Positions 25,928 to 40,465 of a DNA stretch of 64,000 bases are shown in pieces; positions within the stretch are counted from its first letter, which is position 1, and each line of letters opens with the position of its first letter. The notes beneath the pieces were generated by a model. It worked only from the letters and a program-made list of their open reading frames with translations. It ran no database searches and was not told the DNA's origin. The translations under genes were made by a program, and so were the position numbers. This stretch comes from Rhea pennata (taxonomy: Eukaryota; Chordata; Aves; Rheiformes; Rheidae): contig NC_084666.1 in NCBI RefSeq assembly GCF_028389875.1, positions 33,636,308 to 33,700,307 of the forward strand. The letters are read 5' to 3'.

Positions 25928-28900
25928 GACTCAGTCGTGGTTTTGAGCTCTTCTTTGCAACCAAGGCTGTGCATGCTCACACAATTACATAAACAAATGT
26001 GATAAAATACAATTTAATCTAAAATCTGCACTCAGTCATTAAATCTTTCAGTAACTTAATATATTCAGGAATGATGCTGTGGGCTAAGCCAATACAGCCA
26101 AGAAACAAAGCATTAAAACTATTATAAAATTCTGTGATATTTTTTTCAACTGTAAATTGCTACCTCTTCCTGAGAGATTGAAAAAGCCTGTGATTTTTTT
26201 GGTATATGTCTCCAGAGCATAAATCTGACCAATCCTAATTTCTTCACACAAATCAGATGTTCAGTATAGGGTATTCTAGCAGCTGTTCATAATCATGTCA
26301 TAACAGAATTTTTTGTAAGAATAAATTATGTTACTAAAGACGACTGAGACCTGCTTGTGTACATGCAGCAAAGAGGGGAAATCATAGGAGCAAACTGTTA
26401 GTTTTATTTTAGAATAAATAGTTCATGTATAGAAAAAAGCATTTGTCTTCATTATTACAAAAGATTATATGACACTTAACTATGATGGTTGACTTACAAG
26501 AAATCACATCCTCCCTTTTCCCCTCAATTTTTGTCTTCTCTGCTGCAACTGCTAAAGCAACTAATGGGATATAGCCTTCACAGAGAAATAAATTTCTAAA
26601 ATATACCCTATTTTTAACTAATATTAAATGTATGTGTGTTTTGTTGTGGTTACAGTACTGTATCCTTTGTTATTTTCAGTCACTGGTGTTTAATTTTAAA
26701 ATAGTTGAAAGACTGGATAACTGTTTCTGCCTCTATGGAAAGATAAAATACCAGGAAGGTGGTAAATAAGAAAAAAGAAAAACTTGAACTCGAAGAATTC
26801 AATGTTTTAAGTGTTTTGTACAGGTAAATTGCTGTAAATCCTTGAGCTATTTCAGAATTTGAATGATGGATTTTAGAGTTCTACCACTGACAAAAGTTGT
26901 AGGTGTTACAAATAATTCAGGCAGCACAGGAGATGCTTCAGACAAGAATTAACATATTAATCAGATGTACAACAAGTAATTTATTTGTATTAGAACATCT
27001 TCTGATAAGTTATAAGACTTTTCTGATTCACTATGTGAACTTTAATAGAAAGGGTGATGAAAAGTCAGCATAAGTTTGCTATTTTAAATTATATGCTTAC
27101 TTGAAAGTAATTACAAAAGGCATTTCAGCTAGTACATATACATAGAATACGCTAGATTTCTAACCTTATAAATTTTACTGCCATTCCTCTGGAATTTGCA
27201 CATGCAGATTCCCTTCTCGGAGAGAGGTAGAGAGAGACCAGTTCACAAGAATAATGTAACCACATCTAACTACATGGCATGCTGATTAATGTTATAACCT
27301 CGTTTCCTAAGTTGTTGTTATTTCACAATGTAATGCACTGCATAAATTTGGAGGCTCTGACAATGACACATATCTCTTGTTCCAAAACATATTATTTTCA
27401 GGAAGTGTTCAAAAGGTCAAAACGTCTTCCCAAATCCTCCCAATTAGTAATTTTTTTTTTTTTTTTCTGAGCAGAAATAATGATTTTGCAGGGTAGGGAA
27501 CATGTTAATCTGCCTCACAATGATTAAATTCTACCATCAAAAAGAAAATCTTCCAACTCCAAATTCCTTTTATTATAAAGGGCTTTAATCTAAATTCCTT
27601 GTTTTCTCTCTTTCCAATTATACTCCTTACCAACTTTCTTTAAACATGAATAATGCAGTAATGTAAAAACATCCCCTCTGGTCAGAAACTTACATTGTTT
27701 CCAGCATAGGCAGCTACACAGGGTAATTATAATACCAAGGTAATTACATATAGAATCATGTGAACTGTGACAATGCACTAAATGGTATTCCCCTGCAGGT
27801 TACAGGTTAAGCAAATCAAAGACTTTATTAGAACAAAAAGTTTCTTTCTGTACCTGCATCCTCCTTCCTCTGTGCAAACACCTTCTCTTTTAAAAAAACA
27901 GGAAGCCCAACATATCTTGCAAAAATAATTTGTGTAAGATCCATAGCACACCCCAAACCTGGCAGAATTAAAAAAATAAATAAAAAAAATAAGGAAAAAT
28001 CCAAAACCCTACTATAATCCACAGTCACATTTTTCTTCCTCACTCAAATAGCCAAAAGCATTTTCCAATGAAACAGATCTGGGCAGCTGCCAAGACAAAA
28101 TACAGCTTTGGAATCCTGAAAAAGAAACTTATTTACGTCTAGTTGTCAAAATATTGTTCCTCATTCTAGGCTCTGTTGGGACTTTGTTAAAGATCCTAGC
28201 TGAGGGAGATTGGTCACTTTTCAGCAAAAGAAAGTCAACAGCATTACTGAGCAAAAGTTTCACAACATACTGAAAACTGGTGAAACGCAACCTTTCAATA
28301 TATCAAGTTTTTTTTACAAATACTTTCATTTGAAAAGTGCTGCCTATCAAAGAGAGGGAAGAAAAAAAAGGATTTAAAACATTCCAGGTGGCTCTATAGA
28401 GATATATTTACTATAGTGATGACAGTGAATGAGCAAATAACTACAATTTTTACCAAGCTTTAGTGTACCCAGACCAAAATTTGTGGATAGCATCTATCTA
28501 TATTCTATGTCTGTTGCCAAATTCAGCCAAACTACAAATAGGGGTGTAACTTTCGTCAAATTAATGTAACTGGCAAGCTAAGATGACTGAAAAAAAAAAA
28601 CAGAAAAACAACAGAAGAAAACCCCACCAACAAGCAGGAATGGTAAATGTCAGATCTTCTATATTTTATCTTGCATTGCATTTCATTTCATTTCTATTAA
28701 TCTTTTCATGTTTCCTATCACTCATTACGACCCATTCACTCGTATATTACAGTCATTTACAGGCATGCATAGTTCCTCTGAATTTATACTGCTTATAGTG
28801 TTGTTGCATATAGCCTTAAATCTTGAAAGATCGCTTTGATATTTAGTCGGTCATGACATTGTATGTGGTAAATGAGCAGTTACTACAGCTACACTCAGCA

Positions 28901-30444
28901 GAGATGCAAGAAGCAGTAATAGTGTGAAAATGAGTACAATTTATAACTTATAATAACTTGCAACTACTTCACAAATGTGAACTGTATCCTGAAGAAGTTC
29001 CAGCACTGGATCTCACCTCTGCTAGTACCGTTACAAACAAAGCAGTAAAGGTCTTGAGGCAGTGAAGCCAACTTCTGCAGGTAGAAAGGCACCTCCTAGT
29101 AATATGGTAGGATCCCCGAAAAATGCATGTAAATCAGTGGAATATGGAGATTGAGAAAAAGTAATATCTAACAATGATCACCTGGTTTGATGCCACGTAA
29201 AACATAGGCCATGGAAATATGCTCCCATGCTGAACTCGGATATTTGACTTCAGCAATGAGTGTTGAAGGGCTTTATCTGGGAAACACTTTGCCAATCACC
29301 GTCCAAGTAAAAGCAGCTTTTATGAACACAATTGTCTAAATAAGTGAATTTTTGTACAAAACTTGGTTTTAATAAACTGGCAAGATTTGCCATGTTTTTT
29401 TTTTTCTTTAATGATTGATGAGACATGCTAATCCACTTCTGTATTTAATCTATCAGCCTTTGTTTAAACTTTATGAAGATGTATTGTGTTATACATGCAC
29501 ATCTCAGTACAAAATTAAGTCAGAGGAGTACACCAACATATTTCAAAATTTTACACTTAATTAGACTTTTTGAGAAATATCACTTTCTAAAGTCTCCGCA
29601 GGTAAAAAATATGTTTTTCAGCAACTATCATTTTAACAGACAGCATGTCACACCAATTGGCTAAGAAATACTTGAATTCTTATGGAAGCAATGTGAAAAA
29701 ATTTGAATTGTGAGTTCTGACTTCAAATCCTGTACTTTGGATAGAAATCACTTAAATACTGAAAATGCTAAAAGAAAATAACATTCATTTACTTACACTT
29801 TAATAAATTACTACATCAATTGCCCATAAATCAGATGTCAAATGTATGCTTTCTTTCCCACCCATGCTGATAAGTAGTTAGTTTCTTTTACTTCCTTGCT
29901 AACACCAACAATTGTCTGAACAGCCCTCACAGAGAGAAGTTGAAACTTCCTAGGCTATCTTTTAAATATCTACAAATACAGCCCCTACCCATTCATATAC
30001 AGTTGTCTATTTCTATTCATGTAAATAAAATTACCCAGCTTGCTGGATCGGACCCTGAAGCATTGCTTTTAGTTCAGTTTCCCATTGATCAAAGACTACA
30101 TGATGAGTGGGATGAGCAGAGACCTTGAAAATAGAACATTTATTGAGTTCTTGTTTGTCTACAAAAGTTTAAATGTTCAGTGTTACAGGTAAGGCCACTG
30201 GAGAATGGCCTACAGAATGCTGAATAAATATAAGGCATGTTTGGGTTTGCTCCCATGTGCCTCCATTCTCTTTCCTCCCACCCTATAAACTATTTTCAAG
30301 TAGTTCCCTTAAGCAAATCATCTCCATTAACATGTTTCTCTCTCTCTTGACTTAGACGGCAGCATTCCAATATTTGCTTGGTCACTCTCCAGTAATATAC
30401 AACATTTTCTGAGACAACTAGAGACTTTACCTCTGTTTCAGAAG
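25928..30444. other. AT-rich non-coding DNA, no gene seen
   Basis: No exon or transposon is recognised. Poly(T) runs of about 15 bases occur near 27452-27466. Short open frames are low-complexity or lack initiation and splice context. Confidence 0.5.
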
Positions 30445-30497
30445 ACACCAACACACACACACACACCAACACACACACACACGCACACACACACACA
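30445..30497. repeat. Interrupted (AC)n microsatellite
   Basis: Three blocks of CA/AC units are separated by single interruptions (CACCAAC, CACGCAC). Interruption suggests an older, more stable repeat. The Cys/Val-rich frame on the opposite strand is an artefact of this repeat. Confidence 0.95.
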
Positions 30498-31091
30498 GAG
30501 CAAGTTTCTAAGGATTTCCCAAGATCCAATCCAAAACTTAGTGAGTTAGAGAAACTTAGAGCTCTGGTTTCTTCAAGCATTGAAGTCGAGAATCAGATTC
30601 ATTATTTCAAATTCAAACTTGAATCTGTGGATATTTGTGGAATTACTGCTCAAGAGCTTTTCTCATCAGGAGGGAAGTAATCATAATTGTAACTCGTTTG
30701 TGCTAGGGCCTTTTTAAAATTTCAGTAGGAGTATGAATCTAATTAGGGGCCAAATACTGATATTCTCCTATGTTAACATACATCCACATTACTCTGACAT
30801 TGTTAAAAGAGAAAAAAAAATGTTGAAATGAGTGATGCAAGAACCTCAAAAGCCTTGGGGTTTGGAAAGGCTTCAAAAAACAGTGGAGACATGCACAGTT
30901 AAAGAAAGAAACAAAGAGAATCCCACAACATCCTATGATCCTCCCTCCCATCCCAGACGCTTACCACCAGTGAGCTTCTTATCTGTATCATCCTCTACAT
31001 GGGGATGGTCCAAAGTTGTTCCTTTGTAGAAAGAAAACACAGAAGCTTTTTGTGCCTCTTTTGCCTGCTTAACTTCTTCCCTTTCTTTCAG

Positions 31092-31134
31092 ATATTACTC
31101 CTCAATGTATAGCAGCTATTGTGTTGACTTACTT
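31092..31134 (+). other. Candidate 43-nt exon
   Basis: A long pyrimidine-rich tract ending TTCTTTCAG (to 31091) precedes the segment, and GTAAGT, the ideal donor hexamer, follows at 31135. Two frames are open across it, so no unique reading is indicated and no peptide was recognised. Its size suits a small internal exon of a lncRNA or a microexon. Chance pairing of splice signals in about 64 kb is quite possible. Confidence 0.2.
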
Positions 31135-32006
31135 GTAAGTTTGAGGATTAGCAACTCTGTTTCTTAAGAACCTTTAACCTTTTCACTACATCTTTAAGTG
31201 GTATGTTGTATAGCATCTTCTATTCCCATTAACATGTGTCTTTCTCTTTTGGCTTACATGATTGTTGCTGTATGTACTTTGTCAGTCTCCATTAATGTAT
31301 CCTTCTATTTTGCTGAGCAAGCAGAAGATCATTATCAAGTGTCAAGTTCTCCTGCAGCTCGGGGTTAAGAGATACAAAGCACAAAGAGTTAAGTCAAAGG
31401 TGTAAGATGAACTTAATTTTTAAGCTTGTTAAATTGACAGCAACGGTAAAATCTTTTTTTTTTTTCCTTTAGGTGTGCTTTCTGCTAAGGCACAGTACAA
31501 ATAAAAGCAGGCTCTTATCTATTGCAGAGCAAATATATCTTCTGGACCCACAACTTGGCTTATGCAAACGCAAAGCAGTTCTGCTGTGTCCTACTGCAAA
31601 TCTCCTTAGAAACTGAAACGAATGGGAGAGACACACTTGACTGTTAAAGACCTGTCCGAGTCCTCTCATTTTCACCATTACATAATGGTAATACCTACAG
31701 TGCAGCACATTCTTTCAGTCACCTTTGTTTAGGTCTACAAACATACAAAAATATCCTATACTTTCCTTTGCATACTCTTCTGCAGGAGAGAGCAGTTGAT
31801 GTATATAATTGTAGTCAAAGTTAGTCACTTTTGAGAATTGTAATTATAAATGAGATGGCTGTTGCAGTAAGAGTATCATTAAAAACTTGCTAAAATAGTA
31901 GTGGGACAGCTACCACAGAAAATGCATGCTGCAAAATTAGCCTATCCATTTTCACAATATATAATCATGCATAAGAGAAGGTTTCTTGCAGGAATGTGGA
32001 ATGACT

Positions 32007-32046
32007 CAGTCCTAAATTATATGATGGCTGAAACAGTTTAGGACTG
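32007..32046. repeat. Inverted repeat with 20-nt loop
   Basis: CAGTCCTAAA (32007-32016) and TTTAGGACTG (32037-32046) are perfect 10-bp arms around 20 nt. One or two such structures are expected by chance in a window of this size, and no flanking duplication was seen. Confidence 0.6.
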
Positions 32047-35000
32047 TTCAGAATCTAAAACATCAGAAAAGAGGTCTGAAAAACCATAATGTTGTGGAAT
32101 TCTAGAATGTGGTAGCAACCCTTGAGAGTTATTGATATTTTTACATGAACTGAGAATGCTTATATGAGAAGTTTTTACTCTACTCTGAGTAGCAGGAAGT
32201 AAGAAAAGATATTCTCAGCTTTTGAATTTCAGCTTGAAAATTCCAGCACAGGCAAATCATGGGAAAATATCTCAAAGGCCACGGCTTGTGTACTTGCTTT
32301 GCCTTAAAAAGCCTGCCCTATGTTTTCCTTACTTTGATGGTTAACTAAACACGAAGAGATTTATCACTGGTTATTTTAAAAGTGCTTCAGTTTTTGAGAT
32401 CTGCAGAACCATTTGCTTTTACAGGAACAGTATCCTATTACTCAGTACCAAAAAAATGAAAAAGATATGAATCAATAGTTGTTACTGTCATACAAAAATT
32501 AGAAGAAAGAAAAAGTCTGCAATTTTCCTTCTTAAATAAAGAAAAAAAAAATAATAGTTCTAGGCAGTATCCACACCTACATGTAAAGAGAAAGCACTGG
32601 AACTGGTGAAGTTAGTGCCCTTGAGAGGCTGACTATTTCTATAACGCTTTAGAAATTAATGACTGTTAATTTTTTTGTAAAATATGAGAACTGAGGTAAG
32701 TCTGACACAAATATTGACAGTGTAACAGTACACCAGTGAAAAGATATTTTAGCCACTTCTATGCATTTAGAGAAGAACCAAAATTACTGTTTGTTTGTAA
32801 TAAAAAAGCATCTGATCTACCGAGTAAAATAATGAACTTATCAGGGAAGCGAGTCTTAGCTGAAGAATGCAGTGACTTTGGAGAAAGAGGAACTCACAGC
32901 TGTCTTGCCCACTGGCTACTTCAGTCCTCCATTCAGTCGTGATTCCCAGAAAAATACAAATCCTCTTTTCCAAGGGACATGGCCAAATTCTATCTGAAGG
33001 CTTTCTGTGGGTTTCAACAGGTATTGGCTGGCCCATGACTGACGGGTACTGAGAAGGCCCCCGAGTGAGTTATGTTATGTACTTGCAGCCCTGGCCTGGG
33101 TGGGCCCTGGTCACTGTTGGCTCTCACCAGAATGAGTCTGGTAACAATTCTTTTTAAGGCAGGGAAAAAAGACAAATAATAAAAATACCAGAGATATCAA
33201 AAAAATGAATGTGGTTAGTCAGGAATTTAAACAAGACACCAGTTGCCCTTAAGCAGAAGTTTGACGCACCACCACCAAAGAAGGAAGACTTGAGCTATAT
33301 TGCACACACATCTTTAAAATTTGCAATAAATGTTTTATTTAAAAAACACAATATAGACAAAAATACCAACATTTATTAATGAATGAAATTCCTCTGTTGA
33401 TCGTAATGGATAATTTGCTAAATACTAGGCAAAAGAAATTCATCATGAATAAATGATCTGATTGTTTTGCCTGTTTACAAACTACAAACAAGTCAAAGTT
33501 TATCTTTTTTAAGTTTACCTACTGAATAATTTCTATTTAAAAAATCTTGACTTGCAGCTCATTTACAAGTCCATATTATACTTTGACTTTCAGAGCTAAA
33601 GTAATTTTGAAAGGAAAATGTATAGTTCATGTGATGCCTACCTTCCTTGTTTTATCCTCTCCATTGCAGTACTGTCTGTGTTCTGGTTTTACATACAGGT
33701 ATGGAATTCACCTGTACTAATAAATGAATGAATTTTTAGAGGAATATCATGCTTTCAAGCTATTTCTCATGTCCAGAAGATAATACTCTACTATTCATTT
33801 TGAAAATAATGAGACTTAAGCATCTTTAATTACCTTATTGAATGCAGGAAATGTATATTTTATATGATAGCTCACAAACTGAAATTAAAATTCACTTTCC
33901 ACACACATTCTGTAATAGTCACATTAAGATTTGGTTATTTTTATGTATGTTCTTGCCAGAAAACTCTGTTGCTAGAATATTTATGGAAAAAGAATATAAA
34001 AAGAATGTGATCATAGCTATGGTATATTTTTTTAAATGTATGAATATTTTTGGAATTTTTATAGCATTTGTCCTGCTCTATGATTCATTGACTAGTATTA
34101 GTTAGTTGTAAAGACTCTTTATTTCTTGGGTAAATAACTCCATTCTTACTATTGTATTACAGAAGAACTTTGTTTTCCTATATAGCAATACAAATTGCTA
34201 CTGGCATTTACTTCTTAATTTTTAAAATAAAGCACCATCTCATTTTCTTTTCGAGGACAAAAGAAAACAAGACAATAAATATTTCACATTAAAAATGAAT
34301 ACAATGTTTGCCAACTGTTTTGTGCTCAAATTAACTAAGCTAATTTCTGTGATACTGTGCTACTCATTTTTACAGGAATATTTAATTTGTGTGGTCTTTC
34401 ATGGCTGTGGGAAATATGAAACAAAGCTATAAAAAAGAAGAAACTTCTGAGGATATTAAACCACTAACACATTGTACTTTCCTACAAAAGAGAACGTCGA
34501 AGCAGTGCATCTTGAATGAATCTGCACTTTGAAACATGAATATCAGTAAAGAAATGTATTCTGATCTTTCCTATTCATATACGTAGTCACGTATAAATTC
34601 TCCAGTATGGTTTACTGAGATGAGTTCTCAGAAAAGAGACTAACCAATTAGCCTGAGGAGAAAGAAAAATTAGATTGCTCTTATATCAAAATGTTATAAT
34701 GAGAAAGACAATCTGCACAATAAAAACAACCTTGCAATACCTTTGACCAAATCTGAATCTTACAGTGGTTCATACAGTTAAAAATAAAATAATTTTCTCT
34801 TCCTCTTTTTAGATGTGAATAAACAACAACAGAAGCCAGGAATACCACGAAGAACCTTCTGTCTTAGCATTATTAGACTGTGAAGAAATAAGAACAGCTA
34901 ACGGTATTTGGTCGCTGTGGCTGGTCACAGTCACTGGACCTGTCTTGACTTCATGACATTTAAACGGCAAGCAACTTGTTTGCTAGAACATCTGAGAAGT

Positions 35001-38000
35001 TGATCCCTTATATCATGTGCCTATATTTTTTACTGCTTCCTGCCCAAGAGCTGAAAGGGTTTTCTTCTCAATTTGGAGAAAGATTGTTCAGGTGATCTCT
35101 GTACAAACCTGCAAATCCAATCAGGGTACAAATACAATGTGCATATTTGCATTTGTACATGTGTTGGTCCAAGTATTACCAAAAGCCAAAGAAGAAAGCT
35201 TTCCCTGTTTCAGATGACTCCTTTAAGGGTCTTTCCTTTCTCCCTCTCTCGTGCTCTTTCCTGTATTTAACATTCGCTACTTCCAAGACATTAACTATCC
35301 TTTCTGTCCAGAATAAATTCCTAATGTCTTATGGCTGGCACTAGGCCCTGTGTAAAAGCTGTGATGGATTCCCTAACTGTGGTGTCTTTAATTATTCCAG
35401 AGCTCCAGTCTGGAGAGGATAACCCGAGAACAACACTATATGGTCGGACATCATACTTGAGCCTAAGCCATCAGAAGCAATATCCTCGTGGATGTCAGTT
35501 TATTTAGAATTAGGAGAGAGTAACTAAAATTAGGAACTTTTGCTCACAAATGTTAGACGCCAAAGTCATTTCCAGACTCTCTGTCATTAAAGGCTCTATA
35601 AGTGGAGAGAGTTCCAGCAACAGCTGGGCACATGCTGTACTTCCAAAGTACAATAGAAGAGTAATGGTCACGTTTATGTGCTTGAGGCTTTTCTAGGCTA
35701 ACTGCAATGCTTTCCTGGAAGCCAGAGAAGCCAAAGAGCTTATTTTTCCATTAATTTTTTTCCCATTTTCCAGTCTACTCTACAGCTAGTGTGAACATGC
35801 TGGAAATTGCAGAAGCTAATGAAACAGGACTCAGTCAAAATTTTCAGGGACTTTTTTCTCTCATATCCTGTTTATTTGAATTGTCTCAGACTTTAAGAAG
35901 AACCCTTTAACAAGGATTATTTGAGTTACTTCATTTTACATTCAGAATGATTCCCAGTATGGATGGCATCTATTATCTATGTTACTCAGGGCTTCTTAAT
36001 AACTAGAGTTACTGCTTGCCATGAAACTCTATCCATGCCCTGCAAACTTGGCTTCACTTACAGTGCAATTAAGGGTATTTCAGGCATCATAACACTGCCT
36101 TCAGACTGAATTGTTAGATCAATCAGTACATTGTATGACCATTCAGTGAGGCAAATCTGGGATGCATGGATACTAAGGACATAAGTGGGAGGAGGGTGGA
36201 ACAGAGCTGCATTAATTGGGATGGAGAAGAACAGAAGTAATTAATAAATTTATATCAAATTCAAATAAGGTCTCAAAATGAGATTAAAATGGGCAAAAAA
36301 TGTGAGTCAAACACCACATCAACATTTTTAAAGAAGGAATATTATCGTTTTGTTTTCAAAACTTATTTTGAATAAAGGATATACTGGAAAGGGAATTCAG
36401 TATGCAAAATAAAGCAGAATGTTTTCTTTTAGATCAACAAAAGAATTTGTTTGAGCTTCACCAATAAAATAAAGAATTAGCTTTCTATTGGCCCATATTT
36501 TTTGGTTTTACTTTTTCATTTCAGCCAGAGAACATACAGAAAATGATCAGTTTTCACACACCTCTGCATAGAAGACTCCCCACTGTTTTTTGTGGCTCTT
36601 TCAAAAGCTTAGTTCTTACCCACCTTTGTAAAACATTTTGGGCTCCTCAGCTCAGAGGCATTGCATAATTGCAAAGTGTTACTCTGTTCATGCTGCTACC
36701 TTCAGGATATAAAACATTACACATTTTTGTGGCCTATGATTTCATTCTATACAGCGATCTATTTCTGATGCTGTTTACGGCTGTAGGAACTGAAGCATAC
36801 TCTCGCCTTTTTTTTACAGAAGAGGACAACTAAAGATCTTGTTACCGAGGGATTGTCCTCAGTTTGAGGTGGTACAGTTGGCTGTGGTCTTATAGGTGCT
36901 TCTGTATTGGTACTTCTGAACTATAGGCTCCAGTTATGCTCTGTAAATATTCAACAGTTTTGTTCCTACAGTATAACTGCATTGATGATCTGTTTTTAAG
37001 ACTTCATAATCACTTTCCACCCCTGCTGTGAGGGCTTGAAACGGTCACTCAGTGCAGACATGGTTAGTTTACAGATCTGGGGGTGGAAGCTAGTGAACAG
37101 AGGGGTCAACGAGAGGAGTTTGTCCAGCAATGTAACATCCAACTGGAACTGCATAATTTTACCAAGTAAGGAAAGGAAAACTGCATGACATATCACAAGC
37201 TATTTTTCAGTGAAGATAGACACTTATAATTCAAATCCCAAAGATTACCTTGGCTTTGTCCCTTCAGTAAACACAATGTTTGCATAGAAAGTAGAAGGCC
37301 CAATTTTGTTAACCAAATCTAAAAGCCTAGGACTGTCTCCATATTTTAAGTGAAGAAGCAGGCTTACTGATTTCCCCAGGATCTACTATTATTTTGACTC
37401 ATGTCTTACATAAAATCCTTTGGTTTTAATTTTTGGCTAAAGAAAACTTTTAGACCAAAAATTAATTTTACTATATGTTTTCAAAAGATGCAGTGAATGT
37501 CCTGGGCAGGAAAGGCCTGATGAGGGACACTAAGTATATGAGATAGGGTCAGTTACAGGTTCCTACTAAAGAATAAGTTAGTCGCTGCACAGGGGTCTTA
37601 CATACATATTGTCAACTACAGATTGCTTTTAGGATCAAGTGAACCTTGTGGACCTCACAGTCCTCCAGTCCAGCCCTGCTAACGTTTCCTATTCCTTTTT
37701 CCCAAATCCTTTTCTGTCATGTGGAACCAGAAGAAGGTGATGCCGTCCGATTCAAAGGTTCCTGTTGTCTTTTGAAGAATTATCTGACAGGGTACTGCCA
37801 TTACCTGTTTGGGTTTGGATAGAGAGCATTAATAACTCACTCTTTAATTTCATCTCTGTCTGGTGGGGACAGAGTAGTTAAAGTAATCGGTTCCTTTACT
37901 GGTTCATTTTGGAGTGTTTTTTTGCTTATCCAGTATACCGAATAAAAGGAGTTATTTTGCTCTATATAAAGCAATAAACCTTCTTCCTCCCTCCCAAAAC

Positions 38001-39559
38001 CACTCCTGCTGTCAGACAGCACTATTCTCCACACATCATGATGCTGTCTAATGTTTGGACCAAGTATTCGTCAAATGTACCCAGCTGCTTATTATCCAAT
38101 GTTTCTAAGAATTTTTCATGACCTTTTTCTTTCAGGCCCGACAAGAGGGTTCACATAGCTTTTAAATCAGGGAGCACATACATAGCGCTTTTCTTTGTAT
38201 GTTATGACCAACGTGGCAATTACCAAACATTACATCTACTTTCCTTCTACCAGTGCTATAGTAATTCTCCGTGCTCTTGTTGCACATGAGCTCAAATTCT
38301 CATCTTCCTTTTTGTGTCTCCTCTGCCCCGTAAGGACAAATGATCAAACAATAATGCAATCTTCATTGTAGGATCTCTCAAAATCATCAAAGTGGTGCTG
38401 ATGCCTCCTTAACTGTTTTATCAAGCAATATGACAAAACCTATGTCTGCAGCCACAATCCTCCCAATTTAAAAATAAGTAGTGGAAATGCCCAGCAGACA
38501 CCTGACTCCAGTACCAAACTCTTCATAGAAAACAGGTTATCAAAATGAACCTCACACAAATGAACTATTCACAAATATGTTTGCATGTATGCTAACACTC
38601 TGGGAGGAAAGAATCACAGAGCTACCCAGGAGGAGCAAGGCACTCCTTAAATCCATAACTACTTGGGAAGCTAACTTAAGTGAGATTTAATCCTATCCCT
38701 GACCATGAATTTCCTTTTCCTCCAGTCTTTCAGTAAGGATGAGCTCAACACTGAAACTAAAACTTTGTTTTAATTCATTGAGATGCATGAATAGCTGATA
38801 CACCATGTGAAAGATGGAGCCTGTCTCAGGCATAGCAGCCAATGCTGGTTGTGCATGCATATGGGAAATGAGTGTCAACCAGTCAGCCCAGCAGACGAAC
38901 ACTTGCATTGGTTTAGATATATGCACTCAAACTGGCTGATTTGTTTATGGAAATTAATGCTAGCTGCTTTTTCTGACTGAATTTCCTGTTAAAGAAGTTT
39001 CTACTTGACTAAAATAATTTCTTTTTTAAGTTAGTGACTGAAGATTGTTCTTGTGAATTACAGCCCACCGGTAGCAGCTTCAAGACAGGTTTGGTATAAG
39101 AATTAAACATATAAAATTGAAGTGTTTTTCCATGGATATCAGGAGGGCAGAGGTTTGTTTCTATTCTGTGATAGATGAGCATACTGTTTAATGTAAATCC
39201 CGAAGTATGAATGCTTGCTCATAAAATTCATGGTTAATTTTCCGCAAGTGTTCAGCAATATTTGGTTGAAAAAATATTAGTCCAAAGCAATATTTTAACA
39301 GTAATTGACTCCAGCAAAGGATTTGCAAAAGCTGTTACCAAAGGAATATAAATGAAGTCAAAACAAAGCATTAATACGGGAAGAGTTTGCAGAAGTTTTC
39401 CAGTATTCACCTCTCTCCACTGGCTTACGACCTATATATTCCAAGCAGCACTTAAGATCATTTAAATACTTAAACTATGTTAAGTATCTTATCTCTGAAG
39501 GTGATTTAAGCAAATTAGTTTATTTATAACTGCACCAAATCCAGTTTACCAGATCATAA

Positions 39560-39815
39560 TTTCCCTTTGCGTTCACTCCCAGGCAGCGAGCGTTCCCAAG
39601 CTGTTAACATCCGCACGCATTTTGAAGCCGAGCTGGATATCCCGCAGCCGGGGAAAAGGGCCGCCCGCCACCGCCACCGCCGCAGGCAAACCTGCCTCCA
39701 GCCCCGTGTCCTTTCATCCCCGCTGGTGGGGCGGTGAAGGTCCGGCGTGCAGGTGTGTTCGGGTTGTGCCTTGGCCTCCTGTGCAGGCAGCGACGTTTGC
39801 AAAGCCTTGCTGAAA
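39560..39815 (-). promoter_or_regulatory. CpG-dense island A, candidate promoter
   Basis: Roughly 21 CpGs were counted by eye in about 250 bases, including a GCCGCC/ACCGCC cluster at about 39660-39685, in a region otherwise nearly free of CpG. Such retention indicates germline hypomethylation, usually a promoter or enhancer. The island lies inside a 132-codon ATG-initiated frame on the minus strand (39952 to 39554), which has A at -3 of the start. The peptide is Arg/Trp/Ser-rich, resembles no family I know, and may be open only because of composition. A minus-strand donor-like CTG/GTAAAC lies at the far edge of the island. The strand is a guess, and direction cannot be fixed without transcript data. 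Confidence 0.4.
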
Positions 39816-40465
39816 AGAACGAATATGGCCCAGGATAAAAGCTCCGCTGTTGAAATGATGGCACTATACTTCCTGGGAAAGTAGCAGCTAGATCGTAAAG
39901 GCTGCATAACGATTTTCAGAGTCCATCTCAAGAATGCAGAATGTGACAGCATGATAAGGAGTGAGAGAAAGAGGAATTTTCATTATAGCTTGCAACATTC
40001 TTTCCAAGTCCTAACTTAGCTACTGGAAATGTTTGCAAATTGCACTGCCTTTAAATGCTGCTATTTAAATCAATAACTTTAAAATTGCCAACTTCCACAG
40101 AAAATGAATAGCAAGCAACTAAAACAAGCTAGTGTATTTTTATAACTTAAAAAGAGGTATCAGCTTGCCTGAAGATTTGACACCTGAAATGCTAAATAGA
40201 ATGCTAACAATGTTCAAAAAATAAAACACAAAAAAAGAACAGAATTTCTATGAAGAGCTTTTTTCTATAATGTCACCCTTGCTAAATATTGCTAGGTGGT
40301 AATGCTATAAAGAAAACTCCTCTCTAGAGTGATAGTACACTACATTTGTGTTTACAGAGAGATTTTCGTATACATTATCAACCTCTTTTATATTTAAAAG
40401 AAGTCCTTTTGGACTGAATATAATGATATTTACAAGAACAGGTTTTAAATGTGGGGAGATTGTGT
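39816..40465. other. AT-rich spacer between island A and the Z-DNA-prone tract
   Basis: Ordinary AT-rich sequence. The block at about 40030-40150 has several octamer- and homeobox-like motifs (for example TTTGCAAAT) and might be a conserved element, but no gene is seen. Confidence 0.4.

Larger units (their letters stand above)
30498..39559. other. Mostly AT-rich non-coding DNA, no gene established
   Basis: Over nine kilobases without a supportable gene. It contains the small exon-like segment at 31092-31134, an inverted repeat at 32007-32046, and a good acceptor-like pyrimidine tract ending at about 34812 with a short open stretch behind it but no clear donor. The segment around 33010-33130 is GC-richer than its flanks but carries no recognised feature. 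Confidence 0.45.

Noticed and set aside
30296..30580. Cys/Val-repeat open frame on the minus strand
   Set aside because: It is a translation of the (AC)n microsatellite.
34813..34882. Possible terminal exon after a strong pyrimidine tract (TTTTCTCTTCCTCTTTTTAG)
   Set aside because: Only about 22 open codons before a stop, with no polyadenylation context established and no recognised peptide. Too weak to annotate.
39554..39952. 132-codon ATG frame on the minus strand through CpG island A
   Set aside because: High GC makes stops rare, overlapping frames are also open, and the Arg/Trp-rich product matches no family I know. Kept only as context for the CpG island.
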